From Candidatus Colimonas fimequi (GTDB lineage Bacteria > Bacillota > Clostridia > Peptostreptococcales > Anaerovoracaceae), in assembly GCA_018065295.1 (NCBI GenBank), contig JAGHTQ010000197.1, forward strand, positions 1 through 11,437: a stretch of 11,437 nt of DNA. Direction: 5' to 3'. Below the pieces are notes generated by a model. The model was not told the origin of the DNA. It saw only the letters and a program-made list of their open reading frames with translations, and made no database searches. A program made the translations under genes and the position numbers. This document shows, in pieces, positions 1-8,107 of this stretch (positions within the stretch are counted from its first letter, which is position 1; every line of letters begins with the position of its first letter).

Positions 1-1937
1 GCCTGAGCCATGAGAACGATAAGTGCAGTCTGACGCATATATGTTGATTTACCAGACATGTTCGGACCAGTAATAAGAAGTAAACTGTTATCCTGCTTGT
101 CAAGATATGTATCGTTATTTACGAAAACACCATCTCTGATAGTCTGTTCGATAACAGGGTGTCTTCCCTTCTCGATTACGATCTTATCGCTGTCATTTAC
201 TGTTGGCTTAGTGTAATTGTATTTCTCACTTACTTCTGCGAACGCAGTCAGAACGTCGAGTGTTGCAATTGATCTTGATGTTTCCTGGATTTCTCTAATA
301 TATGACTGAAGCTTCTCGCGAAGTTCAATAAAAAGATTATATTCCAGGTCGTTAATGCGTGATTCTGCATTAAGAACAAGACGTTCAGTCTCCTTTAGTT
401 CAGGAGTAATGAAACGCTCTGCATTAGCAAGTGTCTGTTTACGAATATAGTTATCAGGAATAAGGTCGTACATGGACTTGGTTACTTCAAGATAGTAACC
501 AAATACCTTGTTGAAACCAACCTTGAGATTTTTGATTCCAGTACGTTCTCTCTCAATACCTTCAAGGGATGCAATCCACTTCTGCGCGTCGCTGATTGAA
601 TCCTTAAGGTCGTCAAGTTCCTGGGAATACCCGTCTTTGATAATTCCGCCTTCTTTGATTGTGAACGGTGGATCATCGACGATAGCAGCCTCAATCAGGT
701 CGTGAACTTCTGTAAGCCCGCTGATTGAGTCGTTAAGATGTGCCAGTAAGCGGCAGTCTTTTGATGCCAGTTCAAACTTAATATCAGGAAGCACGTAACA
801 TGAGTTGCGAAGGGCAATCAGGTCCTTACCGTTGGCATTGCCAGTAGCGATACGACCTGTCAGACGCTCGAAGTCGTAGACTCTCTTAAGAGACTCTTTA
901 ATGTTGTTTCTAGCAAGAACATCATCCAGAAGTTCCTCTACGGCGTCGAGACGGTCATTTATAGAATCAACGTCATTGAGAGGCTCCTTAAGCCACTGTT
1001 TCATCTTTCGTGAACCCATGGCTGTATGAGTTTTATCCAGGACTCCAAGAAGTGAACCCTGAAGTTTCTTCTCGAAGAGTGTCTGTGTCAGCTCCAGATT
1101 CTTGATTGTAGCCTTATCAAGAGACATATGCTGTCCCAGGCTATAGGTATTAATTGAAACTATATGGTTAAGACTTCTCTTCTGAGTTTCGAGAAGATAA
1201 ATGAGCATGCTGCCAACAGCAGTCTCAGTGCATGAATCTTCTTCGATACCAAGGCCCTGAAGCGCGCTAACGTTAAACTGACGTTTGAATGTCTGCTTAA
1301 CTGCGTCCTTCTTATAGAAGTCGCCACCGATAAAGTTAAAATATGCTCCTGTGATTGGCTTCAGGTCTTCGCAATCGATATACGCGTCAGTATCCTCGTT
1401 AATGAGAACCTCACGTGCGTTGATCTTAACCAGTTCATTTACCAGGTTTTCTCTAGCTGAGGCCCCACGGAGTAGTGTGGCGTTCATTTCACCAGTTGAA
1501 ATATCGCAGTATGCGAAGCCGATTTCTTCTTCGTTTGCAACTACTGATGCGATGTAGTTATTCTCCTTCTCTTTAAGGAGATTGTCGCTAAGTACTGTAC
1601 CTGGAGTAACAATCTGGATTACTTCACGCTTAACAAGACCCTTAGCTGCTGCTGGGTCTTCTACCTGTTCGCATATAGCGACCTTATATTCCTTCTCAAC
1701 AAGGCGGGCAATGTATGTATCTGCAGAATGAAAAGGAACACCACACATTGGTGCCCTTTCTTCCATACCACATTGTTTACCTGTTAATGTTAATTCCAGT
1801 TCTCTTGAGACATTAATTGCGTCGTCAAAAAACATCTCATAGAAATCGCCAAGTCTAAAGAACAGTACACAATCCTTGTACTGCTCCTTAATCTCCATAT
1901 ACTGCTGCATCATTGGCGATAATTTCTGTTTAGCCAT
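1..1937 (-). CDS. mutS: DNA mismatch repair protein MutS (C-terminus cut by window edge)
   Basis: MutS recognises base mismatches and small loops after replication and recruits MutL. I translated 645 codons from an ATG at 1937 to the left edge without a stop or frameshift. The N-terminus carries the mismatch-reading Phe-x-Glu motif (F32-Y33-E34, in GDFYEMF). The core and clamp regions contain LDKTHTAMGSRKMKQWL and FNKVFGYYLEV, both typical of MutS. The ATPase domain begins near GRHPVIE and reaches the Walker A motif GPNMSGKST (residues 624-632, Lys630). The family is usually about 850-880 residues, so roughly 220 are missing: Walker B, the signature loop and the dimerising helices. A ribosome site AGAGGT lies 5 bases before the ATG. 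The gene starts 9 bases after the aminotransferase stop and is probably the last visible gene of the operon; mutL often follows mutS but lies outside the window. The assignment is secure. Confidence 0.98.
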   Translation of the reverse strand, partial: MAKQKLSPMMQQYMEIKEQYKDCVLFFRLGDFYEMFFDDAINVSRELELTLTGKQCGMEERAPMCGVPFHSADTYIARLVEKEYKVAICEQVEDPAAAKGLVKREVIQIVTPGTVLSDNLLKEKENNYIASVVANEEEIGFAYCDISTGEMNATLLRGASARENLVNELVKINAREVLINEDTDAYIDCEDLKPITGAYFNFIGGDFYKKDAVKQTFKRQFNVSALQGLGIEEDSCTETAVGSMLIYLLETQKRSLNHIVSINTYSLGQHMSLDKATIKNLELTQTLFEKKLQGSLLGVLDKTHTAMGSRKMKQWLKEPLNDVDSINDRLDAVEELLDDVLARNNIKESLKRVYDFERLTGRIATGNANGKDLIALRNSCYVLPDIKFELASKDCRLLAHLNDSISGLTEVHDLIEAAIVDDPPFTIKEGGIIKDGYSQELDDLKDSISDAQKWIASLEGIERERTGIKNLKVGFNKVFGYYLEVTKSMYDLIPDNYIRKQTLANAERFITPELKETERLVLNAESRINDLEYNLFIELREKLQSYIREIQETSRSIATLDVLTAFAEVSEKYNYTKPTVNDSDKIVIEKGRHPVIEQTIRDGVFVNNDTYLDKQDNSLLLITGPNMSGKSTYMRQTALIVLMAQ

Positions 1938-1946
1938 ATTGACCTC

Positions 1947-3140
1947 TTATTTTCTGTTATTGTATGCTTCAATACCCAGTCTGATAAGTTCAACAGATCT
2001 GCGCATGTCATCTTCGTTAAGAACGTAAGCGATTCTCATTTCATCGCTGCCAAGTCCTGGAGTCTGATAGAATCCTTCAGCTGGTGCGAACATTACTGTT
2101 TCACCATTGTCTTCGAATTCAGTGAGAAGATAAATGAGGAACTTCTCGATGTTGTCTACAGGAAGCTTAGCTGTCATGTAGAATGCTCCACCTGGTTTAT
2201 GGCAAACTACGCCAGGAATCTTCATGAGTTCTTCGTAAGCAGCGTTGCATCTAGCTTCGTAGATTGCTCTTGAATTGTCATAGTATTCCTTTCTCAGCTT
2301 GAAGAGTTCAACTGCACCAACCTGGTTAAGAGTTGATACGCATAATCTACCTTCTGCAATCTTCATAAGACCGTCCATGAGAACTGGGTTCTTAGTGATT
2401 ACAGCACCGATTCTAGCGCCGCATGATGAATATCTCTTTGATACTGAATCGATGATAGCGATTCTGTCTGCATATTCTGGAAGCATTGCGAATGAAGTAA
2501 TCTGCTTATTGTCGAATACATATTCTCTGTATACTTCGTCAGCGATTACCCATAATCTATGTTCTTCTGCGATTTCGCAGATAACTCTCATATCGTCAAG
2601 AGAAAGAGCTGCACCAGTTGGGTTACCAGGAGTTGATACAACGATTGCTCTTGTTCTGTTATCAATCTGAGCTTCGATTAACTCTCTGTTAATGAAGTTA
2701 AATCCATCTTCAGCCTTAGTTGTAATAGGCTTAACCTTGCCGCCTGATGCGAAAAGGAATGTCTGATAATTTGTATAGAATGGTTCAGGTACCAGCACGT
2801 TGTCACCTTCATTAAGAATGCTTGTGAAAACCATGCTCAGTGCTTCTGAACCACCATTTGTGATCATGATATCGTCAGTAACCAGCTGAATACCATAAGT
2901 AGCATAGTAGCCGATAATTGAATCATGGAGGGCTGTAATACCACCTGATTCTGTATATGCGATAGTCTTGGCATCGTAGTTTCTAACTGCTTCCATGAAG
3001 CATTCTGGTGTCTCGATGTCAGGCTGACCAATGTTAACTCTATAAACTTTCTTACCGGCTTTCTCAGCATCAAATGCAAATTTGTTAAACTTACGAATTG
3101 GCGAATGATGCATCTTACTTACTCTACTTGATAATCTCAT
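1947..3140 (-). CDS. PLP-dependent aminotransferase, class I/II (AspC-like)
   Basis: This 397-residue protein is a fold-type I, PLP-dependent aminotransferase. Visible landmarks are the N-terminal substrate loop NIGQPDIETP (36-45), GGSEA (96-100), the STPGNPTG motif (169-176), the cofactor-binding ADEVYREY (200-207, Asp201 and Tyr204), the Schiff-base lysine Lys235 in SVSKRYSSCGARIG, and the carboxylate-binding Arg369 in EMRIAYVLN. Length and motif order are complete. The SKRYSSCGARIG block and the late APAEGFYQTPGLG block resemble, from memory, a clade found in Bacteroides and Clostridia that is annotated as AspC-like, rather than the classical SKxxxxxGWRxG group. The substrate is therefore uncertain: aspartate/2-oxoglutarate is the default guess, but alanine or aromatic acids are possible. 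The ATG at 3140 follows AGAGG by 8 bases. The gene begins 11 bases after tlyA and ends 9 bases before mutS, so it is co-transcribed, although it has no obvious link to either neighbour. Confidence 0.9.
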   Translation of the reverse strand: MRLSSRVSKMHHSPIRKFNKFAFDAEKAGKKVYRVNIGQPDIETPECFMEAVRNYDAKTIAYTESGGITALHDSIIGYYATYGIQLVTDDIMITNGGSEALSMVFTSILNEGDNVLVPEPFYTNYQTFLFASGGKVKPITTKAEDGFNFINRELIEAQIDNRTRAIVVSTPGNPTGAALSLDDMRVICEIAEEHRLWVIADEVYREYVFDNKQITSFAMLPEYADRIAIIDSVSKRYSSCGARIGAVITKNPVLMDGLMKIAEGRLCVSTLNQVGAVELFKLRKEYYDNSRAIYEARCNAAYEELMKIPGVVCHKPGGAFYMTAKLPVDNIEKFLIYLLTEFEDNGETVMFAPAEGFYQTPGLGSDEMRIAYVLNEDDMRRSVELIRLGIEAYNNRK

Positions 3141-3151
3141 TTTTATAACCT

Positions 3152-3946
3152 CTATTTCTCTAATTCATTATGTGACAGTTCCACGATTGCATTTACATCT
3201 GGCTGGAAGTCACCTGGCTGCTTCTTCATATAAAGAAGATACTCTATGTTTCCCTTAGTTCCTGTTACTGGAGAGAATGTTAATCCGTGAGCATAGAGTC
3301 CGTTATCTTCGCCATATCTGATAACGTTTTCGATAACCTGTCTATGAACGGCTGGATCTCTAACAATGCCCTTCTTGCCAACCTGCTCACGTCCTGCTTC
3401 GAACTGAGGCTTAACAAGGCATACCAAAGAACCGTCATCTCCCAGTAACTGGGTGGCGACAGGAAATACGAGTTTTAATGAAATGAATGACACGTCGATA
3501 CTGATGAAATCAACGTCTCTTCCAATTGTGTCAACATCAAGGTAACGAACGTTGCACTTCTCCATGTTTACAACGCGCTCGTCGTTACGAAGTTTCCAAT
3601 CAAGCTGTCCATATCCAACATCTATGCAAAATACCTGACGTGCACCTTTCTGTAGCATGCAGTCAGTGAAACCGCCTGTTGAAGCGCCGATGTCTACGCA
3701 CTTAGCATCATCGAGAGTAAACTTATAAAGTTCCAGAGCCTTCTCAAGCTTAAGTCCCCCTCTGCTAACGTATGGACAAAGATTATCTTTAATTGTAATT
3801 TCAGCTTCTGTATCAACAGATGTACCAGCCTTATCTACCCTCTGGCCGTCTACATAAATGAGACCAGCCATGATTGAAGCCTTAGCCTTCTCTCTTGATG
3901 GGAATAAACCTCTATCTGTTAATATTACGTCTAATCTATCTTTCAA
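3152..3946 (-). CDS. tlyA: TlyA family rRNA (cytidine-2'-O)-methyltransferase
   Basis: TlyA uses S-adenosylmethionine to methylate ribose 2'-OH groups of cytidines in 23S rRNA and, in long variants, 16S rRNA. The 264-residue product has an N-terminal S4 RNA-binding domain (about 3-62), then an FtsJ-like Rossmann methyltransferase domain with the SAM motif VDIGASTGGFTD (84-95). The residues matching the mycobacterial catalytic tetrad K-D-K-E are present at Lys66, Asp151, Lys179 and Glu235. The N-terminus is about three residues shorter than the mycobacterial protein, as in type I TlyA, which acts only on 23S rRNA. The start is TTG at 3946, overlapping the dxs end by 11 bases (TTGAAAGATAG). No good ribosome site precedes it (only A-rich sequence), so translation probably depends on ribosomes finishing dxs. 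The next in-frame ATG (Met26) would remove much of the S4 domain, which supports the TTG start. Older annotations call this family hemolysin A; there is no reason to infer haemolysis here. Confidence 0.95.
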   Translation of the reverse strand: MKDRLDVILTDRGLFPSREKAKASIMAGLIYVDGQRVDKAGTSVDTEAEITIKDNLCPYVSRGGLKLEKALELYKFTLDDAKCVDIGASTGGFTDCMLQKGARQVFCIDVGYGQLDWKLRNDERVVNMEKCNVRYLDVDTIGRDVDFISIDVSFISLKLVFPVATQLLGDDGSLVCLVKPQFEAGREQVGKKGIVRDPAVHRQVIENVIRYGEDNGLYAHGLTFSPVTGTKGNIEYLLYMKKQPGDFQPDVNAIVELSHNELEK

Positions 3947-5795
3947 GTTCTTTTTTTATCCTTTCAGCTATGGATCTTGAGTCAAGTCCATATCTTTCAT
4001 ACAGCTGTGCCTGTGTACCGTGTTCGATAAACTGATCTGGCCAGCTTAAATTAACTATCTTAACACCCTCATTAATGATAATTGAGTCGATTGCTTCACC
4101 AAGACCACCTGATAAAACGTTGTCCTCAATAGTCATTATTAATTTAGCATTCTTAGCTGACTGTCTAATCGCTTCATCATCAATTGGCTTAAGGAATCTG
4201 GCGTTATATACAGCAGCATTAATACCTTCTGCCTGCAGAAGGTCTGCAGCTTCAAGGGCATGTGATACCATTGAGCCGATTGCCCAGATTACAACTTCAT
4301 CACCTTCACGAAGATATTCTGCCTTACCATAAACAACAGGTTCTTCGTTAATAACAGGAGTGCTGCCTCTAGGATATCTAATAGCACAAGGACCATCCAT
4401 TGCTTCAGAAATATTCATCATATTCTCAAGTTCAGGACCATCCTTTGGCGCCATGATTGTCATGTTTGGCATTGATGATAAGTAGCTTAAGTCCAGAATA
4501 CCGTGGTGTGTTTCACCGTCGGCACCAACGATGCCAGCTCTATCAAGACAAAATACTGCAGGTAAATTCTGAAGGCAGATGTCTTCTACCAGCTGGTCAT
4601 AAGCTCTCTGAAGGAATGTTGAATATACAGCCACATACGGCTTGATACCAGCCTTGGCCATTCCTGATGCGAATGCTACAGCGTGACCTTCAGCAATGCC
4701 TACATCGTACATTCTATCTGGATGAGCCTTAGCGAATCCTTCAAGACCAGTGCCATCTATCATTGCAGCACTGATAGCTACAATCTTATCGTTATTATCA
4801 GCCATAGCAGTCAGCTTATCACCAAATACCTTGGAGTATGATGGTGCGCTGCTCTTCTTAATAGCCTTACCAGTATCAGGATCAAAAGGTCCAATACCGT
4901 GGAATACACTTGGGTTTGCTTCAGCCTTAGAGTAACCCTTACCCTTCTCAGTCATTGCATGAATAATGACAGGCTTATCAAAACTCTTAGCTACTTCAAG
5001 AGTCTCACAGAGTTCTTCTATATTGTGACCGTCAATTGGTCCGAAATACTTAATTCCCAGTTCTTCGAAGAATAAACCTTCTTCAACAATAACAGCTGAC
5101 TTGATTGATTCCTTAGCGTTGTGAACACCTGAAATCATACCATCACCGATGACAGGAACTCTTCCCATTCTCTTCTTGATGTTGGCCTTCATGTTGATGT
5201 ACTTGCGAGTGCCACGCATCTTAGTCAGATATGATGACAGTCCGCCTGTGTTAGGTGAAATTGACATGCCGTTATCATTAAGAATGATGATCATCTTTGA
5301 CTCAAGGTTGTTAATGTTATTGAGTGCTTCGAAAGCAATACCACCAGTCATTGATCCATCACCAATTACTGAAACAACATTATAGTCCTCACCTTGTAGA
5401 TCTCTAGCAGCGGCGATTCCCATTCCAAGTGAAATGGAAGTGCTTGAATGACCAGTATCAAATACGTCATAGTCACTTTCTTTTACCTTAGGGAATCCGC
5501 TCATTCCGTCAAGCTGTCTCAGTGTCTTGAAGCCGTCCATTCTGCCAGTAAGCATCTTATAAACGTATGTCTGATGACCAACGTCCCAAAGGATCTTATC
5601 CTTAGGAGCGTCAAATGTCTTAAGAAGAGCGATTGTAAGTTCAACTGCACCAAGATTTGATGCCAGATGACCGCCAGTCTTAGAGACACTGTCGACCAGG
5701 AAGTCTCTTATCTCAAAAGTAAGAAGTTCCAGGTCTTCATAAGTCATGTTTTTTAAGTCTTCAGGGAAGTTGTGTTCCCTAAGAAATTTGTTCAT
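3936..5795 (-). CDS. dxs: 1-deoxy-D-xylulose-5-phosphate synthase
   Basis: DXS condenses pyruvate and glyceraldehyde 3-phosphate with loss of CO2, using thiamine diphosphate and Mg2+. It is the first and usually rate-controlling step of the MEP isoprenoid pathway and also feeds thiamine and pyridoxal synthesis. The 619-residue product has the normal family length. Its N-terminal ThDP domain contains GGHLASNLG (His43), DVGHQTYVYK (His74), TGHSSTSIS (His116), and the metal/diphosphate motif GDGSMTGG (146-153) with Asn173 downstream. The pyrimidine-binding domain has IAEGHAVAFASGMA (catalytic Glu369) and LDRAGIVGADGETHHG (417-432). A transketolase C-terminal domain follows from about residue 495. 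The ATG at 5795 starts one base after the ispA stop, and its ribosome site AAGAGG lies inside the end of ispA. The 3' end overlaps tlyA. Pairing with ispA places an isoprenoid precursor module in this operon; the other MEP genes are not in the window. Confidence 0.98.
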   Translation of the reverse strand: MNKFLREHNFPEDLKNMTYEDLELLTFEIRDFLVDSVSKTGGHLASNLGAVELTIALLKTFDAPKDKILWDVGHQTYVYKMLTGRMDGFKTLRQLDGMSGFPKVKESDYDVFDTGHSSTSISLGMGIAAARDLQGEDYNVVSVIGDGSMTGGIAFEALNNINNLESKMIIILNDNGMSISPNTGGLSSYLTKMRGTRKYINMKANIKKRMGRVPVIGDGMISGVHNAKESIKSAVIVEEGLFFEELGIKYFGPIDGHNIEELCETLEVAKSFDKPVIIHAMTEKGKGYSKAEANPSVFHGIGPFDPDTGKAIKKSSAPSYSKVFGDKLTAMADNNDKIVAISAAMIDGTGLEGFAKAHPDRMYDVGIAEGHAVAFASGMAKAGIKPYVAVYSTFLQRAYDQLVEDICLQNLPAVFCLDRAGIVGADGETHHGILDLSYLSSMPNMTIMAPKDGPELENMMNISEAMDGPCAIRYPRGSTPVINEEPVVYGKAEYLREGDEVVIWAIGSMVSHALEAADLLQAEGINAAVYNARFLKPIDDEAIRQSAKNAKLIMTIEDNVLSGGLGEAIDSIIINEGVKIVNLSWPDQFIEHGTQAQLYERYGLDSRSIAERIKKELER

Positions 5796-5796
5796 T

Positions 5797-6693
5797 CTAA
5801 TTTCCTCTTACTGCTAAATCCTTCGCTAACTTAGCGAAAACTTCAGCGTTGTCGTAGTACTCGCTAATAGCCTCAATAGCGTTATTAGTGAGTTCTTCTA
5901 ATCTAGCCTTCGATTCTTCTAGTCCGTGCATTGATGGATATGTAGCCTTACCCCTCTCAAGGTCCATACCAGTATTTTTACCAAGCAAAGCTGCCTCGCC
6001 CTCAACGTCGAGAATATCGTCACAGATCTGGAATGCCAGACCCAGGTTCTCTGCATATGAAGTAAGCTTCTTAAGTGTATCTCTATCCGCGCCACCCAGC
6101 ATTGCGCCTGCACGTACTGCTGCAACGATGAGTGCTGTTGTCTTATTCAGATGAATGAAATCAAGCATTTCTGGTGAGCACTGCTGATTCTCAGCTTCCA
6201 TGTCGGCAATCTGACCTGCGATCATGCCTCTGATACCAGCACCCTTAGCGATTTCGTAAGCTGCTCTAACCCTTCTCTTGAGTTCGTCTGGATTATCAAA
6301 GTAGTACATCATGTCAGAATACATGATTTCAAATGAAGTATTGAGAAGTCCGTCACCTGCAAGTGTAGCTGTTGCTTCTCCGTAAACCTTGTGATTTGTT
6401 GGCATACCTCTTCTTAAGTCATCGTCATCCATACATGGTAAATCGTCGTGGATTAATGAGTATGTGTGAATGTATTCGATGGCACAAGCATATGGAATAG
6501 CTTCTTCTACCTTACCACCGCAAAAATCGCAAGCGGCAAGGAGGAGAACAGGTCTCAGTCTTTTACCTCCAGCCATAACGCTATACTTCATTGCTTCGTA
6601 TAACGTAATACTTTTATGGTCAACATCAGGAACTAAATCCATAAGATGTGATTCTATTAAGTTTCTGTAATCATCAAAAGTATACTCTGTCAC
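5797..6693 (-). CDS. ispA: Polyprenyl synthetase, farnesyl diphosphate synthase type
   Basis: The enzyme adds isopentenyl diphosphate units to an allylic diphosphate to make farnesyl diphosphate, the precursor of undecaprenyl carrier and quinone side chains. Numbering from the GTG at 6693 (298 residues), the first Asp-rich motif is DDLPCMD (83-89), followed by DDDLRRGMPTNH. The second is DDILD (225-229) in QICDDILDVEG. GGKRLRP (42-48) binds the homoallylic substrate. The two-residue Pro-Cys insertion inside the first motif, plus an aromatic residue (Tyr78) five positions before it, is the chain-length signature of bacterial (type II) FPP synthase, so a C15 product is favoured over C20. Two GTG codons compete as start: 6702 and 6693. 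The sequence AGTAGGTGA ends 5 bases before the 6693 codon, whereas the 6702 codon lies inside that site, so 6693 is preferred. Using 6702 would add three residues. The gene is 17 bases after xseB and 1 base before dxs. Confidence 0.95.
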   Translation of the reverse strand: MTEYTFDDYRNLIESHLMDLVPDVDHKSITLYEAMKYSVMAGGKRLRPVLLLAACDFCGGKVEEAIPYACAIEYIHTYSLIHDDLPCMDDDDLRRGMPTNHKVYGEATATLAGDGLLNTSFEIMYSDMMYYFDNPDELKRRVRAAYEIAKGAGIRGMIAGQIADMEAENQQCSPEMLDFIHLNKTTALIVAAVRAGAMLGGADRDTLKKLTSYAENLGLAFQICDDILDVEGEAALLGKNTGMDLERGKATYPSMHGLEESKARLEELTNNAIEAISEYYDNAEVFAKLAKDLAVRGN

Positions 6694-6699
6694 AGTGTT

Positions 6700-6707
6700 C
6701 ACCTACT
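6700..6707 (-). promoter_or_regulatory. Ribosome binding site deciding the ispA start
   Basis: Reading the minus strand, AGTAGGTG (continuing with A) matches the extended anti-Shine-Dalgarno complement AGGAGGTGA at all but one position. It lies an ideal distance before the GTG at 6693. The upstream GTG at 6702-6700 is part of this site and has no good site of its own. Confidence 0.6.
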
Positions 6708-6710
6708 TTC

Positions 6711-6896
6711 TTACTTAGTCAGGGTTTCAATCTTCTGTGTTGCCTTATCCAGAATTTCTCTACATTCCTTATAGTATTTCACGCCTTCTTCATAGCTTGA
6801 AATAGCTTCTTCAAGGGATGTTTCATCTGAACGCAGCTTCTCTGAAGCCTTCTCAAGCTTCTTCAGTACTTCTTCAAATGTATTATTGTCTGCCAT
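6711..6896 (-). CDS. xseB: Exodeoxyribonuclease VII small subunit
   Basis: XseB is the small helical subunit that assembles in several copies around XseA to form exonuclease VII, a processive nuclease that degrades single-stranded DNA from both ends. The 61-residue product is at the short end of the family, but it carries the expected pattern: TFEEVLKKLEKASEKL, a short linker with SLEEAISSYEEG, then KYYKECREILDKATQKIE. This gives two helices that form a hairpin. The ATG at 6896 has a GAGGT ribosome site about 5 bases upstream and starts two bases after the xseA stop, so the two subunits are co-translated from one message. There is no membrane segment or signal peptide. The identification rests on both sequence pattern and context. 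Confidence 0.95.
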   Translation of the reverse strand: MADNNTFEEVLKKLEKASEKLRSDETSLEEAISSYEEGVKYYKECREILDKATQKIETLTK

Positions 6897-6898
6897 GG

Positions 6899-8107
6899 TT
6901 ACCTCGTTCTTACAGATTTAACTTCTGCTGTAGCTTCACCATTTGAGAACTTGATATCAATCTTCTGTCCTTCTGCCAGCTGGCCTGAATCACGGATTAT
7001 GTTACCTTCATCATCCGTTACCAGAGAATAACCTCTAGCAAGAAGCAGCTGAGGATTAGAACTATCAAGAGCTCTGCCAGCTAGTTCTACACGATTTCTA
7101 AGATTAATAATAGTATTATCAAGTGATGATTTCATGGAGTCTATGAGATTATCTACTCTCATCTGCTCCATTACGATTCTTGATTTCAAATCTCTAAGTC
7201 CTGCGCTAGGATCCATGGACTTGAGCTTATTATCGTTAATCTGAACCCTCAGCATAAGATTTCTCTTCATATCATCTGCCAAAGTGTCCAGGTATTCTCT
7301 TATTTGTTTAGTGTCGGGCACTGCCATATCGGCAGCTGCCGTAGGTGTTTCTGCCCTTCTGTCAGCCACGAAATCGGCGATTGTGAAGTCTATTTCATGA
7401 CCAACGGCTGAGATTACTGGTATCTCCGATCTGTATATGCTCCAGGCAACAACCTCTTCATTAAATGCCCAAAGGTCTTCCATGGAACCACCGCCTCTTC
7501 CGGCAATGATAACATCTATGTCCTTAAACCTGGAGTTTATGTCGTCAATAGCAGCTGCAATTTCCCCAGCTGCTGCAGGTCCTTGAACAAGAACCGGATA
7601 TATTAGAACGTCTACGAAATTGTTCTTATTCTTTATTATCTTGAGAATATCTCTAACAGCTGCACCTGTTTCGGCAGTAACAACTGCTACTTTATAAGGA
7701 AACGTAGGTATCGGTTTCTTATGCTCCGGATTGAATAATCCTTGAGCCTCCAGCTTCTTCTGAAGTCTTCGAAACTCCTGCATAAGTTTACCTTCGCCTG
7801 ATTCCTCCATATCTCTAATGTTTATGGAATATCTGCCGCCACGTTCATAAAGATAAATATAGCCGTGGGCTGTTACTTCTTTACCTTCTTCAAGTTTGAA
7901 GTCAATGCGGTCAAGACAATCCGCAGGAAGAAAGCAGCTAACTGTAGACTTGCTATCTTTGAGCGAAAAGTAAACGTGGCCTGATCCATGAAACTTCAGA
8001 TTTGAAATCTCACCAATAACGGAAACGTTACCGAGAATCGGGTCAGTCTGTAATATTCTCTTAATGTAACTGTTCAGTTGAGTAACTGATACAGGTTTTA
8101 ATCCCAT
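6899..8107 (-). CDS. xseA: Exodeoxyribonuclease VII large subunit
   Basis: XseA is the catalytic subunit of exonuclease VII, which acts in mismatch repair, recombination and clearance of single-stranded DNA. The 402-residue product is of normal length. The N-terminal OB-fold spans about 5-100 (VSVTQLNSYIKRIL, then NLKFHGSGHVYFSLKD). The catalytic domain includes VTAETGAAVRDIL (143-155, Asp153), IIAGRGGGSMEDLWAFN (200-216), VGHEIDFTIADFVADRRAETPTAA (235-258; likely catalytic His237 and Asp240). A long helical region of about 265-350 fits the coiled-coil arm that carries XseB. A C-terminal segment contains RGYSLV (358-363). The ATG at 8107 overlaps the end of the Kae1-like gene by 10 bases and has a GGAGG ribosome site 9 bases upstream inside that gene. 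The partner mutS lies downstream in the same operon, and both take part in mismatch repair in well-studied bacteria. Confidence 0.98.
   Translation of the reverse strand: MGLKPVSVTQLNSYIKRILQTDPILGNVSVIGEISNLKFHGSGHVYFSLKDSKSTVSCFLPADCLDRIDFKLEEGKEVTAHGYIYLYERGGRYSINIRDMEESGEGKLMQEFRRLQKKLEAQGLFNPEHKKPIPTFPYKVAVVTAETGAAVRDILKIIKNKNNFVDVLIYPVLVQGPAAAGEIAAAIDDINSRFKDIDVIIAGRGGGSMEDLWAFNEEVVAWSIYRSEIPVISAVGHEIDFTIADFVADRRAETPTAAADMAVPDTKQIREYLDTLADDMKRNLMLRVQINDNKLKSMDPSAGLRDLKSRIVMEQMRVDNLIDSMKSSLDNTIINLRNRVELAGRALDSSNPQLLLARGYSLVTDDEGNIIRDSGQLAEGQKIDIKFSNGEATAEVKSVRTR

Noticed and set aside
2299..2670. 123-codon open frame on the plus strand opposite the aminotransferase
   Set aside because: It lies entirely antisense to a well-conserved enzyme, has no recognisable domain, and is explained by scarcity of TTA, CTA and TCA codons in the real gene.
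3152..3946. Haemolysin or toxin role for TlyA (and for the CBS protein often called TlyC)
   Set aside because: The S4 domain, SAM motif and full catalytic tetrad indicate an rRNA methyltransferase, and the CBS protein is a CNNM relative. The haemolysin names are historical.
3951..3957. Run of seven A residues (minus strand) at the dxs end as a programmed frameshift producing a DXS-TlyA fusion
   Set aside because: A -1 slip on this run leads to the wrong frame; tlyA is in the +1 frame relative to dxs. The simple overlap with a TTG start explains the junction.
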